The notes under the pieces: generated by a model
Seen by the model: the letters and a program-made list of their open reading frames with translations, nothing else
What the model was told of the DNA's origin: nothing
Databases searched by the model: none
Shown here: positions 27,823 through 36,010 of the stretch, piece by piece
Layout: each line of letters starts with the position of its first letter
Numbering within the stretch: the stretch's first letter is position 1
NCBI GenBank assembly: GCA_913060695.1
Contig: CAJXUA010000015.1
Location: 1 to 64,000, forward strand
Reading direction: 5' to 3'
Source: an uncultured Gammaproteobacteria bacterium
GTDB lineage: Bacteria > Pseudomonadota > Gammaproteobacteria > Pseudomonadales > Pseudohongiellaceae
Length of the DNA: 64,000 bases
Translations under genes and position numbers: made by a program

Positions 27823-29145
27823 CTATTTCTTGCCGGCCTTTGGCGCGTCGGGCTTTATTACGTCATCGTAGCTGACTTTCTTCTCAGTCACTTTCGCATC
27901 AGCCAGAATCGCTTCGAAAGCTTGATCTTCGAGAACTGAGGACTCAACAGAAGCCAATTGCTCCTTATTGCTGTAATACCAACGAACAACCTCTTCCGGT
28001 GTCTCGTAGGTCGAGGCTATATCTTCAACAGTGCTCTTCACTAGAGCTGGATCGGCCTTAAGCTTCTTAACCTTAATGACTTCACCCAGAATTAGGCCTA
28101 GAGAGATACGCTTCTCGGCTTGCTCCTTGAATAGCTCGTCCGGCAACATGGACGGGTCAATATTCTGCTTGCCGCCGCCAAATTGCTGCATCGCTTGCTG
28201 ACGCAATGACTCGATTTCGCTCTTAACTAAGCTAGAAGGCAGGTCGATCTTGTGCTCTTTGAGCAGCAAATCCATGACCAAGTTCTTCACTTTGCCTTTG
28301 CTCGCGTTCTTCAGCTCGCGGTTCATATTGGCAGAGACTTCCTTACGGAATGCCTCTTCACCGCCCTCATCAATACCGAAGACTGCGAAAAACTCGTCAT
28401 TCAGTTCGGGCAGGACTGGAGCACTTGCCGAATTAACAGTCACTTTGAACTGCACTGGTTTTCCCGCTACTTCTTTATTCTGGTAATCCTTAGGGAACTC
28501 GAGATCGAGAACAATCTCTGCGCCGGCTTTGGCTTTCAGCAGGCCTTTCTCAAATCCTGGGATCATACGGTCTGAGCCAAGCACTAGATTAGTGCCTTTG
28601 GCCGCGCCGCCTTCGAACTCTTCTCCATCTATGGTGCCGACGAAATCGATATTCAAGCGATCGCCATTCTTAGCCTGACGCGTAATAGTGTCCCAAGTCT
28701 GACGCTGCTGACGCAGGGTTTCGATCATCTTGTTGACATTCTCGTCGTCAACTTCCGCTACTAGCTTCTCAACCTTAAGCTTAGAGAAGTCGCTGAGCGT
28801 TACTTCTGGGTAGACTTCGAATATCGCGACGAACTCGATGTCCTTGCCCTCTTCCAAGGTCTTAGGCTCTATGCGCGGCTGACCTGCAGGCTTGAGCTTC
28901 TGCTCAGTAATCGCCTCATAATAGGTCTTGCTCATGACTTCGCCCAACACTTCTTGTCGAACACCGCGACCGTAGCGACCCTTGATCACCTTCATGGGCA
29001 CCTTGCCCTTGCGGAAGCCGTTCAGCTTCATAGTGCTTGCAGCCTCGGCAAGACGTGCATTCACTGCGCTTTCGACGATTGAAGCGGGCACAGCGACCGT
29101 CATACGACGCTCAAGCCCAGAAGTTGTTTCGATGGAAACTTGCAT
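27823..29145 (-). CDS. tig: Trigger factor, ribosome-associated chaperone
   Basis: Trigger factor binds the ribosome exit tunnel and shelters nascent chains; it also has peptidyl-prolyl isomerase activity. The 440-residue product has the ribosome-binding loop GFRKGKVPMKV (about residues 43-53), the FKBP-type domain (about 150-240) with NGDRLNIDFVGTIDGEEFEGG, and the C-terminal chaperone arms. I chose the ATG at 29145 (GAGGG upstream; MQVSIETTSGLERR is the usual start) instead of the frame opening at 29235. It heads the tig-clpP-clpX-lon series. Confidence 0.96.
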   Translation of the reverse strand: MQVSIETTSGLERRMTVAVPASIVESAVNARLAEAASTMKLNGFRKGKVPMKVIKGRYGRGVRQEVLGEVMSKTYYEAITEQKLKPAGQPRIEPKTLEEGKDIEFVAIFEVYPEVTLSDFSKLKVEKLVAEVDDENVNKMIETLRQQRQTWDTITRQAKNGDRLNIDFVGTIDGEEFEGGAAKGTNLVLGSDRMIPGFEKGLLKAKAGAEIVLDLEFPKDYQNKEVAGKPVQFKVTVNSASAPVLPELNDEFFAVFGIDEGGEEAFRKEVSANMNRELKNASKGKVKNLVMDLLLKEHKIDLPSSLVKSEIESLRQQAMQQFGGGKQNIDPSMLPDELFKEQAEKRISLGLILGEVIKVKKLKADPALVKSTVEDIASTYETPEEVVRWYYSNKEQLASVESSVLEDQAFEAILADAKVTEKKVSYDDVIKPDAPKAGKK

Positions 29146-29511
29146 GAAATACCCTCTAAGAAAGGCTGATCTTAGGGCCAGCCTTTCGCGACCAATATTA
29201 TTGAAGCTCACCCTATCGCGAAGATAGATTGGCAATTTTCAGTTGGGAAATTGAATCAACTAGGCCAAATGTGCAGTCTTTTACGGCTTGGTTTTCTCAA
29301 ACCTCTTAAATATCAAAGACTTATCACATTATTCCTGTTATCCGAAGTGCGGGATTCTCCCATACCGCCTCATTTTATTCAATAAATAATCTTGTCGGTT
29401 TAGCTGGCCTCCCCTATGCTCAATCCCAAGCAACATAGGCGATTGCGAGTGTTGCCTCAGCGAGACCGACGATTTCCCAAGCCCTTTGCCGTATTAAAGC
29501 AGTCCCACACT

Positions 29512-30144
29512 ATGCCTCTGACGAAAGACAATATTAGCGGTGTCATCCTGGCCGGTGGCAGATCTTCACGCATGCTGTTCGAGAACAAGGCGCTGCTCGA
29601 GCTTGGCGGCAAGCCACTCATAGCCCATGTCATTGCGGGCGCTAAGCCCCAAGTTGCGCAACTATTAATCAACGCCAATCGTGACCTCGAGCGTTTCGCT
29701 ACACTTGAAATCCCTGTCGAGCCAGACCAGTTTGGCACAGACGCTGGCCCACTAGCGGGCATCGTGACGGGCATGCAATACAGCCGCAAACACCTTCCCA
29801 ACGTCACGGCGATGGCCTGCTTTCCGGCCGACGTGCCTTGGTTTCCTAGCGATATAGTGGCGCAACTGGCCCAGACGATGCGTGACGAATCCACGCAAGT
29901 TGCCTGGTTGTGCACCGCTAAACAGTGGCAGCCTCTCTTCTCGCTATGGTCTCTAAGCTTAGAAGACGACCTTATCGCAGCCTTAGATGACGGCCTATAT
30001 AGCCCCATGGCCCTAATCCGTTCTCTACCTAACAGCCAGCTCAATATAGTGGATATTGCCCAGGGCGATTTCGCAAATTTGAATACTCCTGAAGATTTTG
30101 CAAAAGCACGAATTCAGCTACAAGCCCGTAACGGCGGGGGCTAG
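29512..30144 (+). CDS. mobA: Molybdenum cofactor guanylyltransferase-like (MobA)
   Basis: Nucleotidyltransferase of the MobA type, which attaches GMP to molybdopterin. The 210-residue product (from the chosen ATG) has ILAGGRSSRM then ENKALLELGGKPLIAHV (about 11-40). This matches LAGGxSSRMGxDKxLLxLxGxPL except that the usual G-x-D before the Lys is replaced by F-E-N. An FPADVPWFPSDIV block (about 106-118) provides the metal Asp. The C-terminal NLNTPEDFAKA block is family-typical. I chose 29512 because the 32 residues before it in the longer frame do not look like the family. No other molybdopterin genes are nearby. The relaxed motif leaves room for a related nucleotidyltransferase. Confidence 0.78.
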   Translation: MPLTKDNISGVILAGGRSSRMLFENKALLELGGKPLIAHVIAGAKPQVAQLLINANRDLERFATLEIPVEPDQFGTDAGPLAGIVTGMQYSRKHLPNVTAMACFPADVPWFPSDIVAQLAQTMRDESTQVAWLCTAKQWQPLFSLWSLSLEDDLIAALDDGLYSPMALIRSLPNSQLNIVDIAQGDFANLNTPEDFAKARIQLQARNGGG

Positions 30145-30149
30145 GGAAT

Positions 30150-30290
30150 ATGGAAGTATTTTGCCTCAATGAAAAAATATTTTTAAATGAGCACTCGCTC
30201 CAAGCCCTTAATTTTGGTGAAAAAATAGATATGCTCGTGCAGCTAAGTGATTTTCGAGCAGCTTCGCTAGATGAATTTTGCGCATCGTGA
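30150..30290 (+). CDS. Possible 46-residue small protein, unknown
   Basis: An ATG frame starts five bases after the mobA-like stop with purine-rich CGGGGGCTAGGGAA upstream and runs 46 codons to TGA (ends LDEFCAS). The composition is acidic with two Cys. It is more AT-rich than its neighbours. No family is recognised. It could be a real tail gene of the mobA unit or chance. Confidence 0.3.
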   Translation: MEVFCLNEKIFLNEHSLQALNFGEKIDMLVQLSDFRAASLDEFCAS

Positions 30291-30484
30291 GCTGCATTTC
30301 CTAAGGCACTGATTCATCAGCAAAAACTTGCTTAGCGCTATTTCCGCAATAGCTTCTAAGTACTTGTTTTAATAATAAATATATCTTAGGTGTCAGGTCT
30401 GCAGCGGCGCATTTAATTAAAATTTGTGGCATGCAATTTGCGCTCTTCTCAGATTTTGTAAGCCGGTTTAATTTGCAAAAACTC

Positions 30485-30549
30485 GTTAGCTCAGGGTTGC
30501 TACTCAATCCTTGGGACTGAATAATTTTTCAGGGCAACCCTGGGCTAAC
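30485..30549. other. Long inverted repeat before the DUF6316 gene
   Basis: gttagctcagggttgc (30485-30500) pairs with gcaaccctgggctaac (30534-30549) over 16 positions with a single G-U, around a 33-base loop that itself contains a weak inner repeat. It ends 23 bases before the start codon of the next gene. It could be a terminator of upstream transcription without a T-run, a leader structure or an operator. The rest of 30291-30484 is AT-rich and shows nothing firm. Confidence 0.65.
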
Positions 30550-30572
30550 GGAGACTAAAGAGGACTAAAATA

Positions 30573-30854
30573 ATGAGCAGCCTCCGCAAGCAAGATCGTT
30601 CGAATGACCTAGCTTTCAATCGTACAGAGCGTATTTTTGACAATGGCGGACTTTGGTATTTTCGTACCCGCGAGGGGGGCAATGTAGGCCCCTTCAGATA
30701 CGAGTCAGAAGCCAGACAAATGCTCAGCAACTTTATTAGTGAGCTCCAAGCGAAAGAACAGGCGGCCGCGCAGCCCGAAAAACTGCATTTACGCCGTAGC
30801 GCCATAGCAACTATCACTGGGCAGATTATGACGCCAGTGAGCATGGGCCACTAA
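30573..30854 (+). CDS. DUF6316 family protein
   Basis: This 93-residue cytoplasmic protein appears to be of the DUF6316 type: the block RTERIFDNGGLWYFRTREG then GNVGPFRYESEARQML (about residues 17-52) carries the family-like N-G-x-W-Y-F-x-T-R-E-G and G-P-F. Such W-Y-F/G-P-F modules look like short peptide-binding or adaptor folds (GYF-like); no function is established. The C-terminal 30 residues are variable and helical. A clear 5' hairpin lies just upstream (30485-30549), suggesting control at the mRNA level. Ribosome site AGAGGAC, nine or so bases before the ATG. Confidence 0.75.
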   Translation: MSSLRKQDRSNDLAFNRTERIFDNGGLWYFRTREGGNVGPFRYESEARQMLSNFISELQAKEQAAAQPEKLHLRRSAIATITGQIMTPVSMGH

Positions 30855-31061
30855 CGCCTATCACGCCGCCCGAGTTTAGCCATTGCTATGCTCGGGCGGG
30901 GTACCTCTTTCGCCTTCAATCCCCCTCCTCGTCAGATTTTATCGCGCACTCATCCTGTTTTATCGCTAGATTGGCGATGCTGGGGTACACTCCGTGGGAC
31001 TTTTACTGTTAGCCATTGTATGGCCTGTGGATTGCGTGTTGTGAGCCAATCTGATTTAACA

Positions 31062-33053
31062 ATGACTGTAATCCCACCTGCAGCGGAAACTCTGGGCCTT
31101 ACCCTGTGTTACGGTCAGCAATTCCAGCAACACGCCCTGTGGCAGCAACTCAATAGCCCTACCTTGCGCTGCATTCCTATTAGTAGCATCGAACAGGCAC
31201 AGACCGAACAGGCCTCGCTGGTGCTTCTAGACCAGGCGCTACTCCAACAAGCCAGTCTCGAGACTTGGCGCGAGCATTTCAGCAATACCATAATGCTGAG
31301 CGAAGCCGCCTTGCAGGCGGATACCGACCTAGTCCTCTCCGACGGTCTACCCTCTATCCAGACTCAAAAACTCATTCGCATGGCTTGCGATAATTGGTTG
31401 GCACGCAAGCGCGAGTTGGATAGTGATTTACTCCTGCAATCTCTTGAGGGTAATTTAAACAAACTTGCTAGTGTAGGAATCGCGCTTGCGGCGGAAAACG
31501 ACCTATCTACATTGCTACGTAAAATCCTCAGCGAAGGACAGAATATTTCCAATTGCGATGCGGCATCTTTGTTTCTTGTAGACCAAGACAAAGAGTCGAT
31601 GACCTTCAAACTTACCCAGAACGACTCCATTAACTTTCCCTTCCAGGAGAGCAAGTTCAAGATCGACGCGAAGTCCATCTCCGGTTATGTTGCGCAGAAT
31701 AAAACCGCTCTGAATATCGCCGACGCCTATAATATTGCTCCCGATTCCGTCTATCAGTTCAATAGTAGCTTTGACACCGGCGCCGGTTACGAAACCATCA
31801 GCATGCTGACATTGCCAGCACTGAACAAGAAGAAGAATGTCATTGCGGTATTGCAATTCATCAACAAGAAAAGAAAGCGCGAGACTCTCTTAAACGCCGA
31901 TACGAATATAAGGGGGCAGGTGTTACCTTTCGATGACGAATCCTTTTTGTTGCTCCAAGCGCTAGCCGGCCAGGCCGGGGTCGCTATCGAGAACGCCATC
32001 CTCCACAACGACATTCAGAAACTATTCGAGGGTTTTGTTAAAGCCTCGGTAATGGCGATCGAGCAGCGCGACCCTACAACAAGCGGACATTCCTTCAGGG
32101 TTGCAGATCTGTGTGTCGCCCTAGCTCGCGCAGTCAATCTTAGCCAGCTTCCGGAGCACCGCCAGAATACCCAGAATGAGACACAGGTCAGAGAGCTTCG
32201 CTATGCAGCCCTGTTGCACGATTTCGGCAAAGTTGGCGTCCGCGAATCGGTTCTAGTGAAGGCCAAGAAACTCAGTCCTGAGAATATACAGAGCATTCAC
32301 TTCCGTATTTTATTGGCCAAAGAAAAGCTCAAGAACAAGGCATTGAAGCAACAGCTGCATATGCACAAGCGCGGCAGTTTCGACGCCGAAATAAATATGC
32401 GTATCGAGGTGAATCTGGCTCAAGAGCTGGAACAACTAGACCAGTTCTTTGCCACTATTATCGACGCGAATGAACCCCTATTGCTTGGGGCAAGCAAGCG
32501 TACCGACCTGAACCGAATTGCGGCCTATTGCAGCCCATTCGAGCGCTCTCATGGCTTCGCTATCGTCAGCCCAGAAGAGTTCTCGATGCTCGCCATTTCG
32601 AAAGGCAGCCTCTCTGCCGAGGAGCGGCGCGAAATTGAGTCTCATGTCACGCATACACGCAACTTCCTAAGTCTTATTCCTTGGACCGATGAGTTCAAAC
32701 AAGTGCCCACAATCGCCGGCGCACACCATGAGAAACTCGATGGGAGTGGCTATCCAGATGGCAAAGGGACCGCAGAGATACCCTTCGGCTCTAAGATCAT
32801 GACTATCTGCGATATATACGATGCCTTGACTGCATCGGACAGGCCCTATAAGTCAGCCGTATCGCCCGAATTCGCATTGGACATCCTACACCTAGAAGCC
32901 AAGGCGGGCACCGTCGACAAGTCGCTGATCGATGTATTTATCGAAAGCGATGCCTACAAGTCTATAGAGGGTAAGGAATATTCAGAGGGCTTCGAGGGCG
33001 ACAAGCAGTTTCGACATCACGTGTGTGATTTCGACCTGCATGAAGAACACTAG
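31062..33053 (+). CDS. GAF and HD-GYP domain c-di-GMP phosphodiesterase
   Basis: Likely cytoplasmic phosphodiesterase that breaks down cyclic di-GMP. From the chosen ATG it has 663 residues: a variable N-terminal region (1-110, possibly a degenerate receiver), a GAF sensor domain (about 130-320, with CDAASLFLVDQD and GQAGVAIENAILHNDI), then an HD-GYP domain. The catalytic HD is LLHDFGKVGV (about 386) and the GYP motif is HHEKLDGSGYP (about 554). An unusual insert of roughly 90 residues (about 415-520, charged helices) separates the HD helix from the GYP part. The start is uncertain: the frame opens at 30888 and ATGs occur at 31020 and 31062. Its 3' end overlaps the convergent hydrolase gene by 4 bases. 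Confidence 0.85.
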   Translation: MTVIPPAAETLGLTLCYGQQFQQHALWQQLNSPTLRCIPISSIEQAQTEQASLVLLDQALLQQASLETWREHFSNTIMLSEAALQADTDLVLSDGLPSIQTQKLIRMACDNWLARKRELDSDLLLQSLEGNLNKLASVGIALAAENDLSTLLRKILSEGQNISNCDAASLFLVDQDKESMTFKLTQNDSINFPFQESKFKIDAKSISGYVAQNKTALNIADAYNIAPDSVYQFNSSFDTGAGYETISMLTLPALNKKKNVIAVLQFINKKRKRETLLNADTNIRGQVLPFDDESFLLLQALAGQAGVAIENAILHNDIQKLFEGFVKASVMAIEQRDPTTSGHSFRVADLCVALARAVNLSQLPEHRQNTQNETQVRELRYAALLHDFGKVGVRESVLVKAKKLSPENIQSIHFRILLAKEKLKNKALKQQLHMHKRGSFDAEINMRIEVNLAQELEQLDQFFATIIDANEPLLLGASKRTDLNRIAAYCSPFERSHGFAIVSPEEFSMLAISKGSLSAEERREIESHVTHTRNFLSLIPWTDEFKQVPTIAGAHHEKLDGSGYPDGKGTAEIPFGSKIMTICDIYDALTASDRPYKSAVSPEFALDILHLEAKAGTVDKSLIDVFIESDAYKSIEGKEYSEGFEGDKQFRHHVCDFDLHEEH

Positions 33054-34054
33054 CGGCTATTGGCCTTGGCACGAGGTTGCACAAGTTTAGGCAATTGGGT
33101 AGTGGCGAAGGCCTGTTGCTGTATTTGGGGTTTCTTGCCGCGCTCGAGCAGATTGTTGGCTTGTGCGAACACATCTTCCATATAGCGCAGATAAAAATAG
33201 CGACCACGGTTTATGACTTCGTGCAAACGGGCATCGGAAAGCCGCGCGATAAAGCGTTCAGCACGTGTCCTAACACTACTGCCCTCAGCACTGCCCTGCC
33301 AGAAATGACATGGCGTGTTCAGCTGGGCAAAATCGAGGGGCAGCGCTGCGAACTGCAGGGCGCTATCGCTGGCCACACCCCGCGGCCCTTGACGCAATGC
33401 CTCGCGAACATCGTTCTCGACGAACTCCATGACTCTAGGATTATCAAAGACGCGCTTATCCGCGTAGGACAGCGACTCTAAAAGGCGCTGCAGATAACGG
33501 CCGTGGGACAGAGCCCCGCGCCAATGCCTGAGCAAAATAGAGCTCTTGAGCATCGTTGCAGCACTGCTACGCAGAATCCTTTGAAAGACACTGCCCTGTT
33601 CCGTAAATAGGGGAAATGAGCAAGACATACCTAGCAGCACACTTACCCGCTCCGGAGATTTGTTCGCCATCGCCAATGCGTAGGCTGTGCCGGCACCATT
33701 GGCCAGCAAGCCAAAGCGCTTACAGCGCAGGTGTTCAGCAAGGAAAGACAAATCTTGTGTGAATGCCGCGACGCTTGTTTTCGCGTTGAAATCGGATAGG
33801 CCGATACCAGGACGGTCTACCGCGATAATACGGAATCCGGCCTGTTTCGCATCACGGTGAAAACTAGCGGCCTCGAGGCGGGAGCTGCCGTGACTATGGC
33901 AATGAAACAAGGGGTAGCCGGTGCGTTCACCGTACTCTGTGTAGGCGAGTCGCCGTCCATCGGGGAGATTGATCAGTCGCACGTCTTCGTGGCGACTAGG
34001 GGTATCGACACCTAGCTGTCCATGGCTACGATCATCTAATAAATGTGAATGCAT
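33050..34054 (-). CDS. Alpha/beta-hydrolase fold protein lacking catalytic residues
   Basis: A 334-residue protein with the alpha/beta-hydrolase pattern: YTEYGERTGYPLFHCHSHGSS (oxyanion region, about 36-56), VDRPGIGLSDF (about 80-90) and a nucleophile-elbow region that reads LLANGAGTAYALAM. The usual G-x-Ser-x-G is A-N-Gly-A-G here, so the nucleophile is Gly. The Asp position reads GSAEGSS (Glu) and the His position GRYFYL instead of G-H-F. If this alignment is right, all three triad positions are changed, which points to a non-enzymatic binding protein. It is divergent from the DUF6502 gene, with two palindromes between. Confidence 0.75.
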   Translation of the reverse strand: MHSHLLDDRSHGQLGVDTPSRHEDVRLINLPDGRRLAYTEYGERTGYPLFHCHSHGSSRLEAASFHRDAKQAGFRIIAVDRPGIGLSDFNAKTSVAAFTQDLSFLAEHLRCKRFGLLANGAGTAYALAMANKSPERVSVLLGMSCSFPLFTEQGSVFQRILRSSAATMLKSSILLRHWRGALSHGRYLQRLLESLSYADKRVFDNPRVMEFVENDVREALRQGPRGVASDSALQFAALPLDFAQLNTPCHFWQGSAEGSSVRTRAERFIARLSDARLHEVINRGRYFYLRYMEDVFAQANNLLERGKKPQIQQQAFATTQLPKLVQPRAKANSR

Positions 34055-34146
34055 CCTGTTACCCGCATCTTGTCGCTTGATGACTTTTTGGTGTCACTAG
34101 GGGGATGCACTCGCGTCCATCCTTTGGAACCATGGCTAGAGAATAG

Positions 34147-34163
34147 GTGGGAATTATTCCCAC
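34147..34163. promoter_or_regulatory. 17-bp palindrome, candidate operator 1
   Basis: GTGGGAATTATTCCCAC: perfect GTGGGA and TCCCAC arms with five bases between. It sits 93 bases before the hydrolase start and 114 bases before the DUF6502 start. It shares arm sequence and spacing with the copy at 34240-34256. Confidence 0.65.
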
Positions 34164-34239
34164 GTCAACTTAAAGATGCTAAAGAAGTGATCTTGGTCAC
34201 TTTCGCCATTTGCCCTTGTGCATTTGATTGAATAAAGAT

Positions 34240-34270
34240 GTGGGATATATTCCCACCCTTAGGCTATACT
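34240..34270 (+). promoter_or_regulatory. Candidate operator 2 and promoter of DUF6502 gene
   Basis: GTGGGATATATTCCCAC (34240-34256) repeats the arms and spacing of the palindrome at 34147. A good -10, TATACT, lies at 34265-34270, so the palindrome occupies the -35 region, as expected of a repressor or proximal activator site. Transcription would begin around 34276-34278, which is at the ATG itself, and no ribosome site is seen. The transcript may therefore be leaderless. Confidence 0.6.
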
Positions 34271-34277
34271 GCGCCCT

Positions 34278-35162
34278 ATGACGCGACCTGATGAAAATCT
34301 CAGCATTTCCTCGCAGCCCCCAGCGGTGCTAGTGGCAGCTATTCGCAAAATTCTGCGTCCACTCGTGCGCATGCTGCTTACATTCCAAATTACCTACCCC
34401 TTCTTGGTGAATCTGCTGAAAGGCCTCTATGTAGAGGTAGCAGACCAAGAGTTCGGCATGGATGAGAAGCGTCAAACAGATAGCCGCATCACTTTGTTAA
34501 CAGGCGTGCACCGTAAAGACGTAAAGCGCCTGCGCAGTGAGCTCAGCGAAGATATCAATACTCCCAAGAATATCTCCATCGGCGGTCAGCTAATCGCTTA
34601 TTGGCTGGGTTCCAAGGAATTCTGGGACAAAGAGGGTCTACCTCTCGCCCTGCCGCTAAGAACTGCCGCAAAGATCACTAAAGAGAAGACTTTCGACGAT
34701 CTGGTTGAACTGGTGTGCAAACAGGATATTCGCCCGCGCGTTATTCTCGATGAATGGCTAAACCTGGGCATTGCCACACTCGACAGCGACAATAAGGTGC
34801 AGCTCAATACCGGCGCCTTTACACCGGAGAAAGGCTTCGACGAGAAGGCATTCTTCTTCGGTAAGAATCTTCACGACCATCTTAGCGCTAGCGCTCACAA
34901 CCTGACGGGAAACACACCTTCCTATTTCGATAGAAGTGTTTATTATGACAAGCTATCCCATGAGTCTATTCAGGAGCTCGCGTCACTCGCCAATACCGCT
35001 GGAATGCAGGCCTTAAATACACTCAACAAGGCCGCCCTAAGCATGCAGCAGCGTGACGAGAAAGGGGAAGACAGGAATTACCGCATGAACTTTGGGGTGT
35101 TTAACTATAACGCCGTCTTAAATGACCAACCGGCCGATCGCGAGGGAGAGCAGAATGCCTAA
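34278..35162 (+). CDS. DUF6502 family protein, possible HTH regulator
   Basis: A 294-residue cytoplasmic protein that I assign to DUF6502. Residues 60-92 (DSRITLLTGVHRKDVKRLRSE) look like a helix-turn-helix with a recognition helix. This is followed by GGQLIAYWLGSKEFWD (about 101-116), a middle helical region, and a C-terminal part with FFFGKNLHDHLSASAHNL and RNYRMNFGVFNYN. DNA binding is inferred from sequence appearance, not known for the family. No ribosome site precedes the ATG and the promoter abuts it. The next gene overlaps it by 8 bases. It may autoregulate through the two upstream palindromes. Confidence 0.7.
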   Translation: MTRPDENLSISSQPPAVLVAAIRKILRPLVRMLLTFQITYPFLVNLLKGLYVEVADQEFGMDEKRQTDSRITLLTGVHRKDVKRLRSELSEDINTPKNISIGGQLIAYWLGSKEFWDKEGLPLALPLRTAAKITKEKTFDDLVELVCKQDIRPRVILDEWLNLGIATLDSDNKVQLNTGAFTPEKGFDEKAFFFGKNLHDHLSASAHNLTGNTPSYFDRSVYYDKLSHESIQELASLANTAGMQALNTLNKAALSMQQRDEKGEDRNYRMNFGVFNYNAVLNDQPADREGEQNA

Positions 35163-35991
35163 AGCTATTTTAGCCATGCGCACCTATCCCGCCACCCTAT
35201 TGTTGGCCATTGTCCTATTCTTAGCGACACTCATCATCACGACCGGTTCACTCGGCAAGGTTCGTAGCGGTGGCGATGATGGCGACGGCGGCAGTGGCAT
35301 GGGCGGCACCGGTAAATCTGGTGAGTTCGGCGGCAGCGGCTTCGGTGGCACTGGCGGCCCCTCCCCCTTCTTTACGAGCACAGACTCTGAAGAGCAAGAG
35401 AAGACACCACAATTCCGCATTCCTGCAGGCGAGCAGAGCGCTCCTGTGATTATCGCGCAAGATCCCCAAGTAGATGGTTCTATCGGCACGGGTTCGCCAA
35501 GTGAGTTGAGTGAGCGCGTAATCGAGGCTATCGATAGCAACCCACTCGTGGAAGAGACACGCATAGAGATCGCGCAAAGCGCCGAGCAAGCAGAAAAAGC
35601 CATTGTCGCTGATGAGCCAAATGCCGAATTACAATTGGTAGAGCTGCAGAATGCACCAGAGCAGCCCGAGCTAGATAGCTTGCAGCGTCCGCAAAACCCC
35701 TTCCAGGATAGCGGTTCCTTACTACAAAACTCTCAGCAAGAGCGTCAAATAGCGACTGCAGTTGAGAAGGAAAGTGCCGAGTTAAGCAAGCCTCAGCGCG
35801 ATAACGAGCAGCAAATCGCGGAGACTATCGCCGTAAAACTCGACACGGAACAACAGGCCAGCGATCAGACACGTGACCGTGACGGCCTGCCAGAGCGTAT
35901 TCAGCGCCCTGACCTGCCTCCATTCCAGCGCATACGCCCTATTGAACGCCCAGCGCTAATGCCGCCACGCGTGCAGCCAATGCGCATCTAA
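35155..35991 (+). CDS. Gly-rich and Gln-rich membrane-anchored protein
   Basis: Unknown family. The 278-residue product has a membrane segment at about 8-30 (TLLLAIVLFLATLIITTGSL), then a Gly-rich stretch (about 36-64, GGSGMGGTGKSGEFGGSG), a long polar region rich in Gln, Glu and Asp (about 70-235), and a Pro/Arg-rich tail (about 240-278, with RPDLPPFQRIRPIERP). It is likely inner-membrane anchored with a disordered periplasmic body, like linker or secretion-accessory proteins. I chose the ATG at 35155 (GGGAG upstream) over 35122; it overlaps the DUF6502 gene by 8 bases, so the two are translationally coupled. Confidence 0.65.
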   Translation: MPKAILAMRTYPATLLLAIVLFLATLIITTGSLGKVRSGGDDGDGGSGMGGTGKSGEFGGSGFGGTGGPSPFFTSTDSEEQEKTPQFRIPAGEQSAPVIIAQDPQVDGSIGTGSPSELSERVIEAIDSNPLVEETRIEIAQSAEQAEKAIVADEPNAELQLVELQNAPEQPELDSLQRPQNPFQDSGSLLQNSQQERQIATAVEKESAELSKPQRDNEQQIAETIAVKLDTEQQASDQTRDRDGLPERIQRPDLPPFQRIRPIERPALMPPRVQPMRI

Positions 35992-36010
35992 GGGAAATAA
36001 TCGCTTGCCG

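Noticed and set aside
30301-30507. 68-codon minus-strand frame
   Set aside because: It overlaps the 30485-30549 hairpin, lacks a ribosome site and has no recognisable domain.
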